A DNA stretch of 64,000 bases, from NCBI RefSeq assembly GCF_036324505.1, contig NC_086360.1, positions 13,944,293 to 14,008,292 of the forward strand, given 5' to 3'. Shown piece after piece: positions 46,321 through 64,000 of this stretch. Both the position numbers and the translations under genes were made by a program. Each line of letters begins with the position of its first letter. Position 1 is the first letter of the stretch. This DNA comes from Eleginops maclovinus. Taxonomy: Eukaryota; Chordata; Actinopteri; Perciformes; Eleginopidae. The notes below the pieces were generated by a model. That model did not search any database. It saw only the letters and a list, made by a program, of their open reading frames with translations, and was not told the DNA's origin.

Positions 46321-49300
46321 AAGCCAGACTAAACATTAAAACTTTTGCTTATAAACATCATGCTCTCTTGAAGCCCAAACAAGGGGTGATTCTGTTTATT
46401 TATGATACGATTTTATGTTTAAAAAGCAATGAAGTGGAATAAACACAAGTTGACATATCATACAGCACATGGCAATACAGACTCCAGACTATGCATTGTA
46501 ATAAGCACCACAGATCCACAGGTTAAAACTGTATTTTGACGTGATTTCCTGTTATCTCCTCTAGATTGCAACAATAAACAGCTGGCCTCATTTAAATAAT
46601 GCCTTTATTACATGGGAAAATGTAAGTTACGAAACACTAGTTCAAAACAGTGGCTTTATGTTTATAATACCAACATTTCCCCCACCTATTTATCCCTTAC
46701 AACTTTATGGTCAGCCATTTTTGCTGAGCTTTTTATTTGAAATTCTATTTCTGATATCCAAATCTGATCTGTTATCAGAGACAGCTCGGCTGCCTGAGCC
46801 AGACTCTTCATATCCTTTTTCACATGCTGCCCCACCACACTGCATCTTTTGTGGTCAAGAAGAGACATGTCAGTGGTCTTCATTTGTTAGAGGCATCACC
46901 ACAGTTGAAAAAAAATGAATCTTTTATTTAGTACTTAAGTAACTTAAGGCTATAGAAAAGCACATCTCTTAATGTACACAATAAGCCAAGAATATTACAA
47001 ATGTATGTTTACTGTTTGTTTTTTTGGTGGCCCTCCATATGCTAATTTCGAGGTGAAGGTAAACAATGGGGTCATTGTTTCGGATGCAGATAAGATACTC
47101 ATGTAATGAATATACTGAATGCTAAGGTATACACTTGGCTGAGCACAACCCGTCTGTCAAATGAAGCTCATGCTTACACATTGATGTTTCCACTGATTAG
47201 AGTACAGGTCGGTTCAAGAGGAGTACTTGCTGCTTTTCAATTAAAGTGTTATGGTTTCATGTTCAAATTCATATAATCAGACATCTACCACAATTATTTA
47301 AACTGTATGTTTTTCTTCAAGTAGTGTAATGGTTTTGTGTTTCAGTTCCAAGCATTTAGTCGTTGTCAAGCTCATAAGAATCTTTCAGGGATGGTAACAC
47401 TTTCTTCCAGCTTGTGGCTCAAGGAAAGCCAAGGTCGGTCTCCCTTGGATGGACTGCCATTAAAGACCCATTAAATCCGACAATCATTTATTTTTTACTT
47501 TGGTTCATGACCAAATATCAAACTGATGATATTCCCATCATCTTTAGCTGTATTTTGTATCAACTAGTGCATATTTAAGCAATAACATCAGGATGTAAGC
47601 AAGCAAACATTAGCCTTTAGGACTAATACGTCCTCTCAGAGCATAGCTGACACCTGGTCATCCATTCACAAAGTCCTTTCCTCGCTTCACCCAACAAAAC
47701 TTTTAATTAGAACGATTAAAAGTGACTGCTTTTCATGCAGATAAAATAATAAAATGTGTGTTTACTAGATATTAAATTGAATTGTTGGCCACCTCTTGTG
47801 AAAATCCTAGACAGAAAAGGATCTTTGTTCAGTCATGGTCAGCCTATATCACTGAATGTATACAGTAAGTAAACAGTTCATCTCATGTTTACCTAACCAA
47901 GACCATTTTTCCTTCGCCAGTAATGTAAAATGCATCACTTCCCAAGTGTCTGGAGGATTCTTGATTTAGAGTAGAAAAATAGAACTTGCTTTAAATCCCT
48001 GTGCAAATTATACCCCAGGCCCTGTGGAAACTATTCAATCATGTGAAATGAATCATTAAAGGGTATGATAGTTTATTGCCTTGTTAACTTAGTATAAGCA
48101 GTGGGAAGCATTTTTCTCAGAAAGCTCCCAATACACCTTGCTGTTTGCCAAATCACAGCCACAACATCTTTTCCTAAGAATAGATTTAGATCAGAATTCT
48201 GAGAACTGGATCTCAGAAGAAAGAAACCTAAAAGATTAAAATGTGTGAAAAGGGGAGGCAGCTCCTGCCACCCAATAAAGTCAAAGCTTAAACAAACAGC
48301 TAAAACTCTCTCACCCCTGGCCTAGATCTATGGTCTTACAATTTAAGTGTGTGTGGGCGTCAGTGATGGGAGGTGAGGGGTGTCTGCATGGAGTTACCAT
48401 ACAAACACATTCACCAACACATAAAAACAAAAACCTGTGCATGAGTCCTGTGTTCTATACCATACCCCATAAACATGTTTATCAAAGTACATAGCTTGCT
48501 GAAAGATTTGTTAGTAACATCTTCCAATTAATAACAGTAATGACTTTTTAATGGCTTTCAAAGCGAGATATCCCCAGTGCCACATCCTTCTCTTAAATAC
48601 TTTTTATTATTATTCAAGCAACGCTTCACTCCCTGCAGCCAAGAGTCATTTTTACCAGCCGCTACAGCGACGCTGGCATTGTTTTAAAATGTGTGACAAT
48701 GTGTGGCATCATTGCAAAACATGATCCTAGAAACATGTACAGTACTGTATCTCAAACTACCACACAGGCCCTAGTGAATGCTCTGCCAGATGTTTTTTAT
48801 ATATCTCTATGTCTGCCCAACTGAAACATAGTCACTTTGACAGTGTTGTGGCCATGCAATATGCAGTCACTTAACGTTTCAGTTGAGTTAGTTTTAAGTC
48901 CAATAACGCCTAGATCCTAAACATATATTCATTATATTTCGCAAAAATGCAAATCTATCTTGTAAACACATCTTCAACCTCTACTTTAAAACTATTTCCT
49001 CAAAAACAATACCAATTAATGAAAAAATACTGTTGATTGAGACAGCAAATAGTTAATTTAGAACATTTATTTGGTTATGTAGGTATCCTGATTTATTATT
49101 TTCAACAATTAGAACTTTGCTTCGATATGTCTGAATATGTTTGGACTTTGTATGTCCCCAGAGATTGCTGCTGGACATAGTGAGATAAGATCTAAAATCC
49201 ATAAGCAGGATTCTCAGGCTATTAGAGTTTATGCAGTCATAAATATGTAAGGTTGAATATCTGTGAATTTCATTATTAAAATATGGTGCTCTAGTACTTG

Positions 49301-49602
49301 GAATGAGGAGTTGCTGTATTAGAAAAACATTCACCACTGCGTCCAATAGCCAGCAAAATTAAAAGAGAGGACTATTTCCTGCTTTAAATCCATAACACCT
49401 TTTTTTTAATTTAATAGTATTCTCTTTTAATTTGAACCAAATGGGCAAGAATTTAAAATAGCGTCTTAATTAGCCAGCTGAGCTCCTGTGGGCTCAACTG
49501 AATAGAGAGCTGTAAATGGCCTGTCTGTATGAAATGATGTTCACAGTTAACGTGAGAACTACTTTTACTGTTCTCTCTGAAATAACATGCACTCTATTCT
49601 GT
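46321..49602. other. Unique AT-rich DNA
   Basis: I see nothing beyond short A/T runs. No open frame of protein-like composition. Confidence 0.6.
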
Positions 49603-49660
49603 TTCATTCAATTAAGCTTCATTGGCAAAACTGGAAAATACAACATTTTAGCCAAATTTA
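49603..49660 (+). repeat. Possible fragment of a teleost 'CAATT..GCTTTATTGGCA' repeat
   Basis: CAATTAAGCTTCATTGGC followed about 25 bases later by TTAGCCAAATTTAA resembles the start of a widespread fish repeat (usual form CAATTCAA..GCTTTATTGGCA..TTGCCAAAG) that often runs into CA repeats, as it does here. The match is short and partly degenerate, so chance similarity is possible. Confidence 0.4.
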
Positions 49661-49666
49661 ATGGGC

Positions 49667-49671
<5 letters not shown>

Positions 49672-49760
<89 letters not shown>
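49672..49760. repeat. (CA)n microsatellite, about 44 units
   Basis: Pure CA run on the plus strand, reached through GGGCACACG. It faces a TG run 53 bases downstream, so the two arrays are inverted repeats of each other. Confidence 0.99.
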
Positions 49761-49762
<2 letters not shown>

Positions 49763-49767
49763 TGTGA

Positions 49768-49780
49768 AGGTCAAAGGTCT
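49768..49780 (+). promoter_or_regulatory. Possible nuclear-receptor DR1 site
   Basis: AGGTCA-A-AGGTCT is a direct repeat of the receptor half-site with one-base spacing, 11 of 12 half-site bases matching. DR1 sites bind RXR heterodimers or HNF4-type receptors. It sits in the spacer between the facing CA and TG arrays. Confidence 0.3.
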
Positions 49781-49812
49781 GAAATGGCTTGTCATTCACT
49801 TCTTTGCAAGGT

Positions 49813-49813
<1 letters not shown>

Positions 49814-49877
<64 letters not shown>
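49814..49877. repeat. (TG)n microsatellite, 32 units
   Basis: Pure TG run, followed by the degenerate tail ATTGTGTATTGTGTAT. It is complementary in reverse to the CA run at 49672-49760. Confidence 0.99.
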
Positions 49878-49879
<2 letters not shown>

Positions 49880-52041
49880 TGTGTATTGTGTATATCCATA
49901 CTCCAGGTGCTCTCCAGAAGGAAAGATAACATCTGTTGCCTGCCTGTTCTCTAGTTGGGCCTCTGAATCTGCCAACAAGAGAGTGGTTGACCCCTACAGC
50001 CTGTGTCCCGGCCTGTGTTTAATGGCTGAAACTTCCTACACAGAGTGAGGACATAGGGAGTTGCAAAGCCACATGTGGCAAAGAGGGTGCCGGGATTTAT
50101 GTTATTTCAACGTACACATCCTAAACAAGAGACAAGTTGAAGCTTGATATGTTCATTTAGCTCATGTCTAATCAGCAGCTAGTTAATGTTGATGTTAATG
50201 TAGTAAAAATCCTCACATCAATTACTGAAGATAGAAAACACATGGACCCCTACTTTAGACCCCCTTTACATACTGTAGTAATTTTGAATTCATATTTGTA
50301 ATATATCACCTATTATACAGCCTGAAAATGACATACACACCCCAGGCAGATTTGTTGTAAATAATCTTGTAATGCACACAGGACGAGACGCTGTAACAGT
50401 TTTCCTGTGGGCAGTTTTTAAGGAAACTTTAAAGAATGCAGCAATCACCATTTGGCTCAGTTTGTAAAGGATAAAATCTTGTTGTTCGCATAGTCCTATA
50501 TACATAAATAAACGTCCCTGTGGGCAACACATTTACTGGACACAATGGAATACTGTTACCATTTCTAAAACTCAAATAGACAATTGAAACCATATTAGAG
50601 GGCGTGAAAGATATGCAAGCATGTGCACACTCCTTTGCATGTGTACATACATGTGAATGTCTGTGCGCGTGTAAGAGTGTGTGTCCGGGCAGAGCTGGCT
50701 CTGATTAGAGCCTGCATGATAAAATGGGAGGCAGCTGAAGGCAGTGCTGGAGCTGGTTAGCGGCTGCCGACAAATGGAGAGAGACCAGGAAGATTTTTTA
50801 TCAAACACACATGAATGTTGGGGGGGAACCCATTTATGTTTCCCAGGATGGCAACTCATACACAGGCAGAAAAATGCAAACCAACAGAGAAGCATGTAAG
50901 AATGTTCTTATTAAAGTAATCATACAAACAAAAAGGAACCTACAGGGAGGGAAGGGATAAACAGAGAGTAGCGAGTACAGCGCTAAAGCCCAGAGAGTGC
51001 TTGTGAAATAAAGATCATGAAGAAAACAGCAATAAAACTCCTGCAAAAAACTATTACTGACTTTTCCCATTGTGGTGTTTAGCCAGCAGTAATATGTCAT
51101 GGTTTCATTGCAACTCTAATCTGATAAGGCTTTATGGTTCCTCCTGCTATTAGTGTCATCTATTGTCATTTGAGGTGGCAGGATGGCAGCCTGTGGCACT
51201 GACCTCTCGCAGATACCACATTATCCGGCGGACGACGGATTGAGTTAGGAGTCACGCCTGTTTCTGACATCAGAATCTATCTAAGACAGTAAGCGGGTGC
51301 AGAGGAAATGAATAATAGTTGAATTTGCTGCTGCTTGCATACTGGAAGAACGGAGGAAATGAGGAAGATACACCACGTTTTGTCTCCCTCAAGAGGCAGG
51401 AGAAGATTCTGCTCTGGTTTACACTCAGTGGACCTCCCTCTGTGTCTTCCTCTCCTCTGCTTCCCTCCGTTTCATTGCACCTCACGAAACCAAAACAGAC
51501 ACCACATGTGGTGCTGACGACCTTTCCTGTGTTTGAAGTACATCGTTTTTCGTACAAGGTTTTCAGAACACGGTCTATTTGGCTTTATGGGCCTAAGCTA
51601 CAAGGTTAATTTTATTGTACAATACTGTATATGTGTATTTCAAAGCACATCCCACTGATACATTCCAACTACAGTAATGCACCAGTCATAGTTTCTCTAA
51701 AATGTAATCCATATGGTTATGATTTATGCCCTGTCTGCCTTTTTCACGCTTAAGTAATGCCATGAAATTTCTGAATAGACATATCTCCACAGTCAATGAC
51801 TCCCCATGACCTAAGCTTTTTAGTCAATGATAAATTGAAAATAATAGAATGGAGGATTACATCTCTTAAGCTACAGTAAGATGGCTTTTATTAAGCTGCA
51901 AAGAGATGAGTATCCTCTTCCTATACTTTCACGGTTAAATGAGCAGAGTGCTGAATGTTTGGTCCGGCATGCTATTCCCTCACAGAAATTAATAAGCATT
52001 TATAACATATTTCTCTTCGGTATTTATGTGTGGGAATTATG

Positions 52042-52055
52042 CCCCCCCCCCCCCC
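52042..52055. repeat. Poly-C run, 14 C
   Basis: C14 after GGGAATTATG, followed by TGCCTCCTGTCC; an i-motif/G-quadruplex-prone homopolymer. Confidence 0.95.
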
Positions 52056-52649
52056 TGCCTCCTGTCCAACTTTTCCTGGCCTGAATTAACTAGAAACATG
52101 TTTCCACCACTGATAAGTATCAGAGAGGACAGGCTCTTAGAAATGCTTCTTTTTTATTTTTCATTTTGGACAGAAGATAAGAGAGGGTTGAATAAACATG
52201 GCGAACCCACTGCCGCCCCGCTGCCAATGGAGGGTCACATACTTCTGGTATTCCACTGAGAGCACTTCCGCAGAAAGAACAACTTTTCAAATTAATTTGA
52301 TACTACTTAACTTGACCGCCTCAGGAAACATGACCTGATATGTTTGTATAAGCCGCAAGGAATAACTTTCAAATGGATCCTGCAAGGTCTGATTGATATT
52401 GAAGGACTGTAATTCTATATTCTGCTGATGGATGTCAAGGATGCATTATAACGATTACTGGTAAACTGGCATGTAGAACCCATTTAATAATGCGCTAAAT
52501 GCTAAAAGCTTTGAACTTTTCTGTCTGATGCACCAGTTAATGGTGCTTAATGAAATAATAGGGGGCTGTGATTGACCAATACAGAATACTTTCCGAAGCC
52601 TAATTGAAAACAGTAAGCCATACGTGAAAAGTATTTTTAGTTTCATTGA

Positions 52650-52990
52650 TGTTGTTTACAGATTAAGGATGCAAATAATGATAAAATGTCTAACACAAAT
52701 AAATCACCATATCTATACAATTATATATAAATATTTAAATTTAAAAAACAACGGTAATACATTTACCATGATAAAAAAAATTAAGAAAATAGGTATTTAT
52801 TTATTTCTAACATGTTTGCTTGATCAAAATGTATTATTATATTTGTTCCTTTCATTTTAATCCTATTCGTAAGTTTAATTTTATTTTTTAATAAATGTAG
52901 GGCAACACGAATGAATATAATAAATAATAGAGATCTCTGAAACATAGAGGTTAGAATATTTACAATCAATTACAAGGGTGATCTAACTAG
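52650..52990. other. Strongly AT-rich tract
   Basis: By eye this is the most AT-rich stretch of the window, with A-runs, T-runs and TATATAAATATTTAAAT-like sequence. It contains no gene. Such DNA can act as a scaffold-attachment or easily unwound region, but nothing specific is shown here. Confidence 0.6.
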
Positions 52991-55629
52991 AACGCTTATC
53001 CCCGAACATGGTGTTTTTTAGAAAAATGATTAGGTTATCTGCCGTGTTGGTCCTGCAGGTGAGGAGGTGGTGGGCATTCAGCTGTTTTCCTTCACAGATA
53101 ATGAGATGCTCCCCTGACCCGGCAGTTGCTTCCAGTCTGAAATTGATCGATGAGAGCCCCCCCTTTGACCCTTATCTGGTGTTGAGCTTTGCATTACGGC
53201 GCTACATCTGGGAGAGAGATCATATTTTTTGCATGGACTTTTAGATGAGGACGTGACCAGACTCTATTGCTTGGTGTGTTACTGCCAAGCCACCAAAGTT
53301 GCTCACTTCCTCCACAAGTTTCCATCAGGGGAAAAACCGCCTCTGATGTCTGACATGTCACGGTTTGGTGATGTATGAGCTAGGAGACAGAGACTTTGGA
53401 CAGAAAAATGTACTATTTATGTTCTTCTCTTCATCTCCTATACGTCCCCAAACATCATAATGAATAAAGTTTTATTGCAGCCATTAGGTTGTAGCAGATA
53501 ACATCAAATTTTATGTTGGTGTTGGGCAAAACACCAGACATACATTTTACCTACTTATGTCTGTCGAGGCACTTCCTGTGTCAGAGGTCCTTCCTACTCT
53601 CCCAAGATGACTCCCAATGATTTACATCTGCTGTTTTCAACAATGTCAGTTTTTCAGAGCAAAGGTTTTGAGGAAAAGGACTATTAGCAGGATGTAGAGG
53701 CAGCTTTTTCTTTTAAGTCCCCTTACGGCTGCTATCCCACGGGTCCCACGGCTAGGATAATGATAATCGATGCTATTTTCATCAGCACAAGCCATCATGT
53801 ATACCAGCCCTGCAAACTCCTCAGTAAAGTGGAAGGTAATTGTGTTGTCCTCACTGCAATGTAGCAACTGTAGCTATACAACTAGCTAACTCTGATGCAA
53901 AATGACGACAAGTCGTAGTGAACGTCTACTTGCTGTTTGCTGTGGCTTCCAACATCATCTTACATGACAGAGTGAAAACTGTAACAAAGGAATAAAGTTC
54001 GACTGTTTTAGCATAAATGGAATATAGTTGTAAATATATGTAAATAAAACGTTGTACCTATGTGTAGTCTTTCCTTTTTAAACAGTATTTTAACATTAAC
54101 TTATTAACATAACAATGAATTTGTACTTACGACATTGCTTCTAGTGCTAACAACCGATGTATTTGACGTGTATAGATTCTGTCTGTTTACTTTCCACTTT
54201 ACAGGAAAATGGCCGTTTCTTACCCCAAACTCCGCCACAGCTTGTCAAAATAAAAGTCCCTTAAACATTTTGCCTTAATGGCAACACAGTAATATTTCTT
54301 GCTGACTGAAATGACTAAAAATACTGTTTATTTCACCAGACACATTTAAACTAATAAAAATATGCAGATGAAGGCAAGCTTGTTTGACAATATCAACAAC
54401 ATTGTTTTCGATTCATGTGTGCAAATACATACAGGAAATAGATTGTTCAGTATGTTCTAGAAAAATGAACCGAGTAAAATACCTCTTAATACTGAGTTAT
54501 ATATATGTATTGCCTATATGATGCAGGTTCAGCAGGGAGCTTCTTCCACAGCTCCCATCTTCTGTTAAACCCAGTGAGCTGATGACCATGACTATCAGTA
54601 ATTAGCTTTCCTGGTTTAACAGCATGTGTGATTACCAGATCCGTCCTGCACCCAGTGCCTGCTGGCAAAACTACAGGCTCCTGAGGCTGAATTTTCCCTA
54701 TGTTGTTTCAGTTGTGTTTCTGTAATGAACCTAATTTGTTGTTGTACCTTGTTAAAGTCTAAATAAAAGCCTGATTATTTTGTTCTTGGAAAAAAAAGCT
54801 ACTCGTAGCACAATACACTAGATCTGGGTATGACTCATAAAACAGAGCACTGCATTTGATTAGGGATTTATGTAAAAATGGTAGGGTGCATTTTATTGCT
54901 TGTTATGTGCATTGTGTGTTTTGCTGATAACACACTAAATGCGTTATACCCTTTGCATGTAGTTGTTTACGCACAACAGTGTGTCTACGTGTGTGCGCGC
55001 TGTGTCATGTCTCTGTAAAATTTACAAAGAACGGGTTTCTTCTTGACTTATTTTCTTCTTCCAAGCGAAAGACCTCATTGAACCAACATTCTATAACAAT
55101 GCACATTTTAAATCCCGCAGTCTAACCACTGAAAGAAAACATCCTGTTTCAATTACGGCTCCATATTAAGCCCCCAGCAGGAGGCCTAATTGGAGCTGTT
55201 GTACAAAAGCATCACAGGGGTCGGGCCAAAAAAACTGTATAGATTCTAGCTTTATATCATTTTACATCTAGTCTTATAATGTATGACATTTAAGGATTAT
55301 ATTAATGGGGTTGTATGCATTTAGCAATTTACTTTATATTGCAGGTATTATTTACAACCCTTTTGTTTAAAGCTGTTTACAGCATACAGAACATATTGTT
55401 TAGATCATTGACATAGAAAGGAAGTTTAAATCCTTTAACTTTTACGATCAGACACACATTATGGTAAGCTTTGAGAAAAAACAGCAGTGATGTAATGTAT
55501 GTAATTTGTAAAAGGGTTTAAACATTAAAAAACACTGATAAAGCCTGTCAAAAATTTTATAGGAAAAGCACCTGAAGCCATTTTTAAAATTGTATTACAC
55601 AGTGGCTTAAATTCATATCACATAGTATT

Positions 55630-55820
55630 CATAGAAGCAGATCACTTCATTAAGCTTCACTCATCAGGTTTAAAGGAGTCCATTAGAGCTAATTACAGAC
55701 AATTAGAGAGACCAAAGAAATTAACTTATAAAGCATATCTAACTAGATTACATCGCAGCATTAGCTGAATATTTATTGCAATTATTGTGACAGTAAACAT
55801 AGTTTTATGGCGAGGATAAT
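55630..55820. promoter_or_regulatory. Candidate dense homeodomain-site cluster
   Basis: Cores of the TAAT/ATTA type occur at 55681 (CATTAGAG), 55689 (CTAATTAC), 55700 (CAATTAG), 55759 (CATTAGC) and 55779 (CAATTATTG). The first three are spaced by about one helical turn. The block is unique and non-coding. It resembles deeply conserved developmental enhancers in texture; conservation cannot be checked here. Confidence 0.35.
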
Positions 55821-56834
55821 GTGCATTCTTGCTGATCCAAGCAAATTAAATAAAGGACAAGAACGAAGTAACCACAAATTATTTATCTGAGAACATTTTG
55901 CATATTAAATCCAAACCAAACACGATTGGTGGATGCAGGGTTTTAGTCTACAGCCAGCTAGCCAATCAGTGGCTTGTATAGTAGATGGATGTTCAAAAAA
56001 TGGCATCTTTGCCTCAATGGACCGCCTACCACATAATGAAATATCCACATGTTCTACTAATTTGCTTTTATTGCGCTACCTACAGAACATGGGTTTGCAT
56101 TTCACTGTTGCGTGAAACATAATAAACAGTGAAAAGAAATAGGGAACCACAGCAAAGCCACTGCCATCTCCCCCTCCCAATTCACACTTTTGTCTCCCTT
56201 GTTGCTTCAGTCCTGGCTACATAAATGCTTTTCCAATTAGGCCCATAGTAAAAGGAGTCTAATATATATTCATAGCTGGTATGAATGACAGAGTGATGAT
56301 AATGATCATGATATGAGCTGAGGAAAGCAATTACAGTCACCACTACCATAAATAGTAATTACAAAAACCTTTATCATTACAAAGAAAAACCACAAATCAC
56401 TCATTACACAAGCGTTATTCAGCAAAGAGGGGGGAATAGGAGAGCAGGTATGGCACTAGCTGCTTTTTTTAATGAAATAACTGTTTGCCAACTTTTCCCA
56501 ACAAGCCGTTCAATAAGCACTTCAAATGAGTGGCCATGCAGATGTTATTGACTGTAATCACTGATCAGTCTTTTAGTAGTTTCTCTGAAATTGACTTTCT
56601 CTCCACAGTTTTAAATGGTTCGCAAACAGGAACGGGAAACACAGTCAATTACACAAGTTACTGTATGTAGGTAATTACTTTTTTCCAAGGAAAATTTGGC
56701 TTTAGTCTTTTCCTTACTTTCTCACACCAAATGTGCAATAGGGTTTAGTGTGTGTACATGACTCAATGCATCAGTGTTTGTGTGAGCGTGTCCATGTCCA
56801 AATATGTGGCTGCTTGTGCACTGATTGCTGCTGC

Positions 56835-56957
<123 letters not shown>

Positions 56958-57575
56958 TGGGGAAGCAGAGGGAGTGGGGAGTTTAGGGGGTTTGATTGAT
57001 AGTGCTCTGCAGGTTATAACTCATTTCAAACTGAATTTCCTGCCTGTGTGATTGCATCCTTCCGTAATGCCCTTGACAGAATGGAAAGCACAACCGATGT
57101 TCCATGTCTAAAGACAGACATTTTTGGGTGTGACTTTTGAATCTGCGCTAATAAATTACCCCCTTACGAGGCAAGTCGATTGTCCCATGAAGACAATAAC
57201 GAATCTCATTCTTGCATTACAGAAAATGTCTGCAAATGATTTGGGGCTATTACTGGATATCATAGCAGCAAAATTATTTATGGATCAAAAATGGGATGAC
57301 TGGATGATGGTCCAATAAATCAGAGGGTGGTGACGGCCAGTAGTTTTGACCTTATAATAGTCTTAAAATGGATCACATTTAACTAAGGACAAATCACAAC
57401 AACCTCCCTAAATCTTCAATCAACAAGGAATAAAAATGGTAATTAAGGTGCTTATGAGCATATGAGCAAAGTGAAGTTTAACATGAACAAGCATTTAGAC
57501 TGAATTGTCCCAGGGGGTCACCTTTTTAGCAATTCCCAGTAGTCAATGGTGGAGAAAACCTTGCTAAACAGGTGA

Positions 57576-57592
57576 GGGGGGGGGGGGGGGGG
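57576..57592. repeat. Poly-G run, 17 G
   Basis: Uninterrupted G17 after CAGGTGA. It is the longest homopolymer of G or C in the window; the exact length is liable to sequencing and replication error. It lies between two long TG arrays. Confidence 0.95.
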
Positions 57593-57930
57593 ATTGTTTG
57601 ATTTAGTATCAACCTAGCAAACCTAGATCTTAAAAGTAATGGAATATTTCTCCAGCCTAAGGCCTGTAGCTGTGTTATCTACACAGAGAAACCCTTCCTA
57701 GAGCAGAGCTAGAGCAAGTCCGGGTGCATATGCTGATGTGCATGAAATGTGTGTGTGTGAACGTGCAAGTATACAGCCATAGACAAATTCCCTTGATAAG
57801 GGGAAGCAAGAAAATAGGACAATCTTACCAGAAATATTGTGTCCTCGCATTCTGTAGCCATTAAGCTGTTAAATGAATGCAGGTCAAATCATGCACTTAG
57901 ATAGGATGTCTTTGATATAACAACTCTAAC

Positions 57931-64000
<6,070 letters not shown>

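Larger units (their letters stand above)
49881..55629. other. Unique non-coding DNA
   Basis: Holds the C14 run, the AT-rich tract (52650-52990) and a GCACCA/TGGTGC inverted repeat near 52530. 53040-53300 is less AT-rich and non-repetitive. AATAAA occurs at about 53463 and 53990 without a supported transcript. No gene called. Confidence 0.55.

Noticed and set aside
53463..53995. AATAAA hexamers as gene ends
   Set aside because: The hexamer is frequent in AT-rich DNA and no upstream transcript is supported.

Overview
The window reads as non-coding nuclear DNA of a ray-finned fish, most likely a percomorph-type teleost. Three things point there: a 5'-truncated non-LTR retrotransposon with the short GATG tail typical of the teleost Rex3/RTE family (7440-8187), a decayed copy of a very common teleost interspersed repeat (about 15536-15790), and nine long, nearly pure (CA/TG)n arrays. 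Base composition is AT-rich and CpG-poor, with no CpG island outside the retrotransposon. No bacterial, phage or organelle signal is present.

I find no convincing host protein-coding gene, tRNA, rRNA or recognisable microRNA. The open frames are short, AT-driven or repeat-encoded (His-Thr and Cys-Val runs from the dinucleotide arrays). The only clear protein homology is the reverse transcriptase C-terminus of the retrotransposon, which carries one in-frame stop. Two places could hide coding remnants: overlapping open frames on both strands at 45378-46320, and a charged, helix-like minus-strand frame at 24296-24496.

Layout: 1-7100 is unique DNA with a possible Hox/Pbx/Meis-type site cluster (4640-4780) and a possible polyadenylation site (3406). 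7140-8187 holds a perfect 13-bp stem-loop and the Rex3-like fragment. 9163-9313 and 11290-11395 are dinucleotide arrays. 12390-12860 has an estrogen-response-type palindrome, an octamer and a full CRE. 15536-15790 is the old teleost repeat. 19402-19502, 27470-27601 and 32437-32497 are further TG arrays. 27190-27425 and 33240-33420 are homeodomain/octamer-rich stretches. 37086-37126 and 38575-38609 are compact hairpins. 49603-49877 is a CA array facing a TG array across a 53-bp spacer. 55630-55820 is a dense homeodomain-site cluster. 56837-58068 packs two very long TG arrays and a G17 run into 1.2 kb. The rest is unannotatable unique sequence.

The most economical reading is a gene desert or a very large intron, possibly with long-range enhancers of a developmental gene. 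That is inference: conservation cannot be tested from one sequence. I did not find a clear previously undescribed system. The best leads are the candidate regulatory modules, the strong small hairpins and the facing CA/TG arrays.
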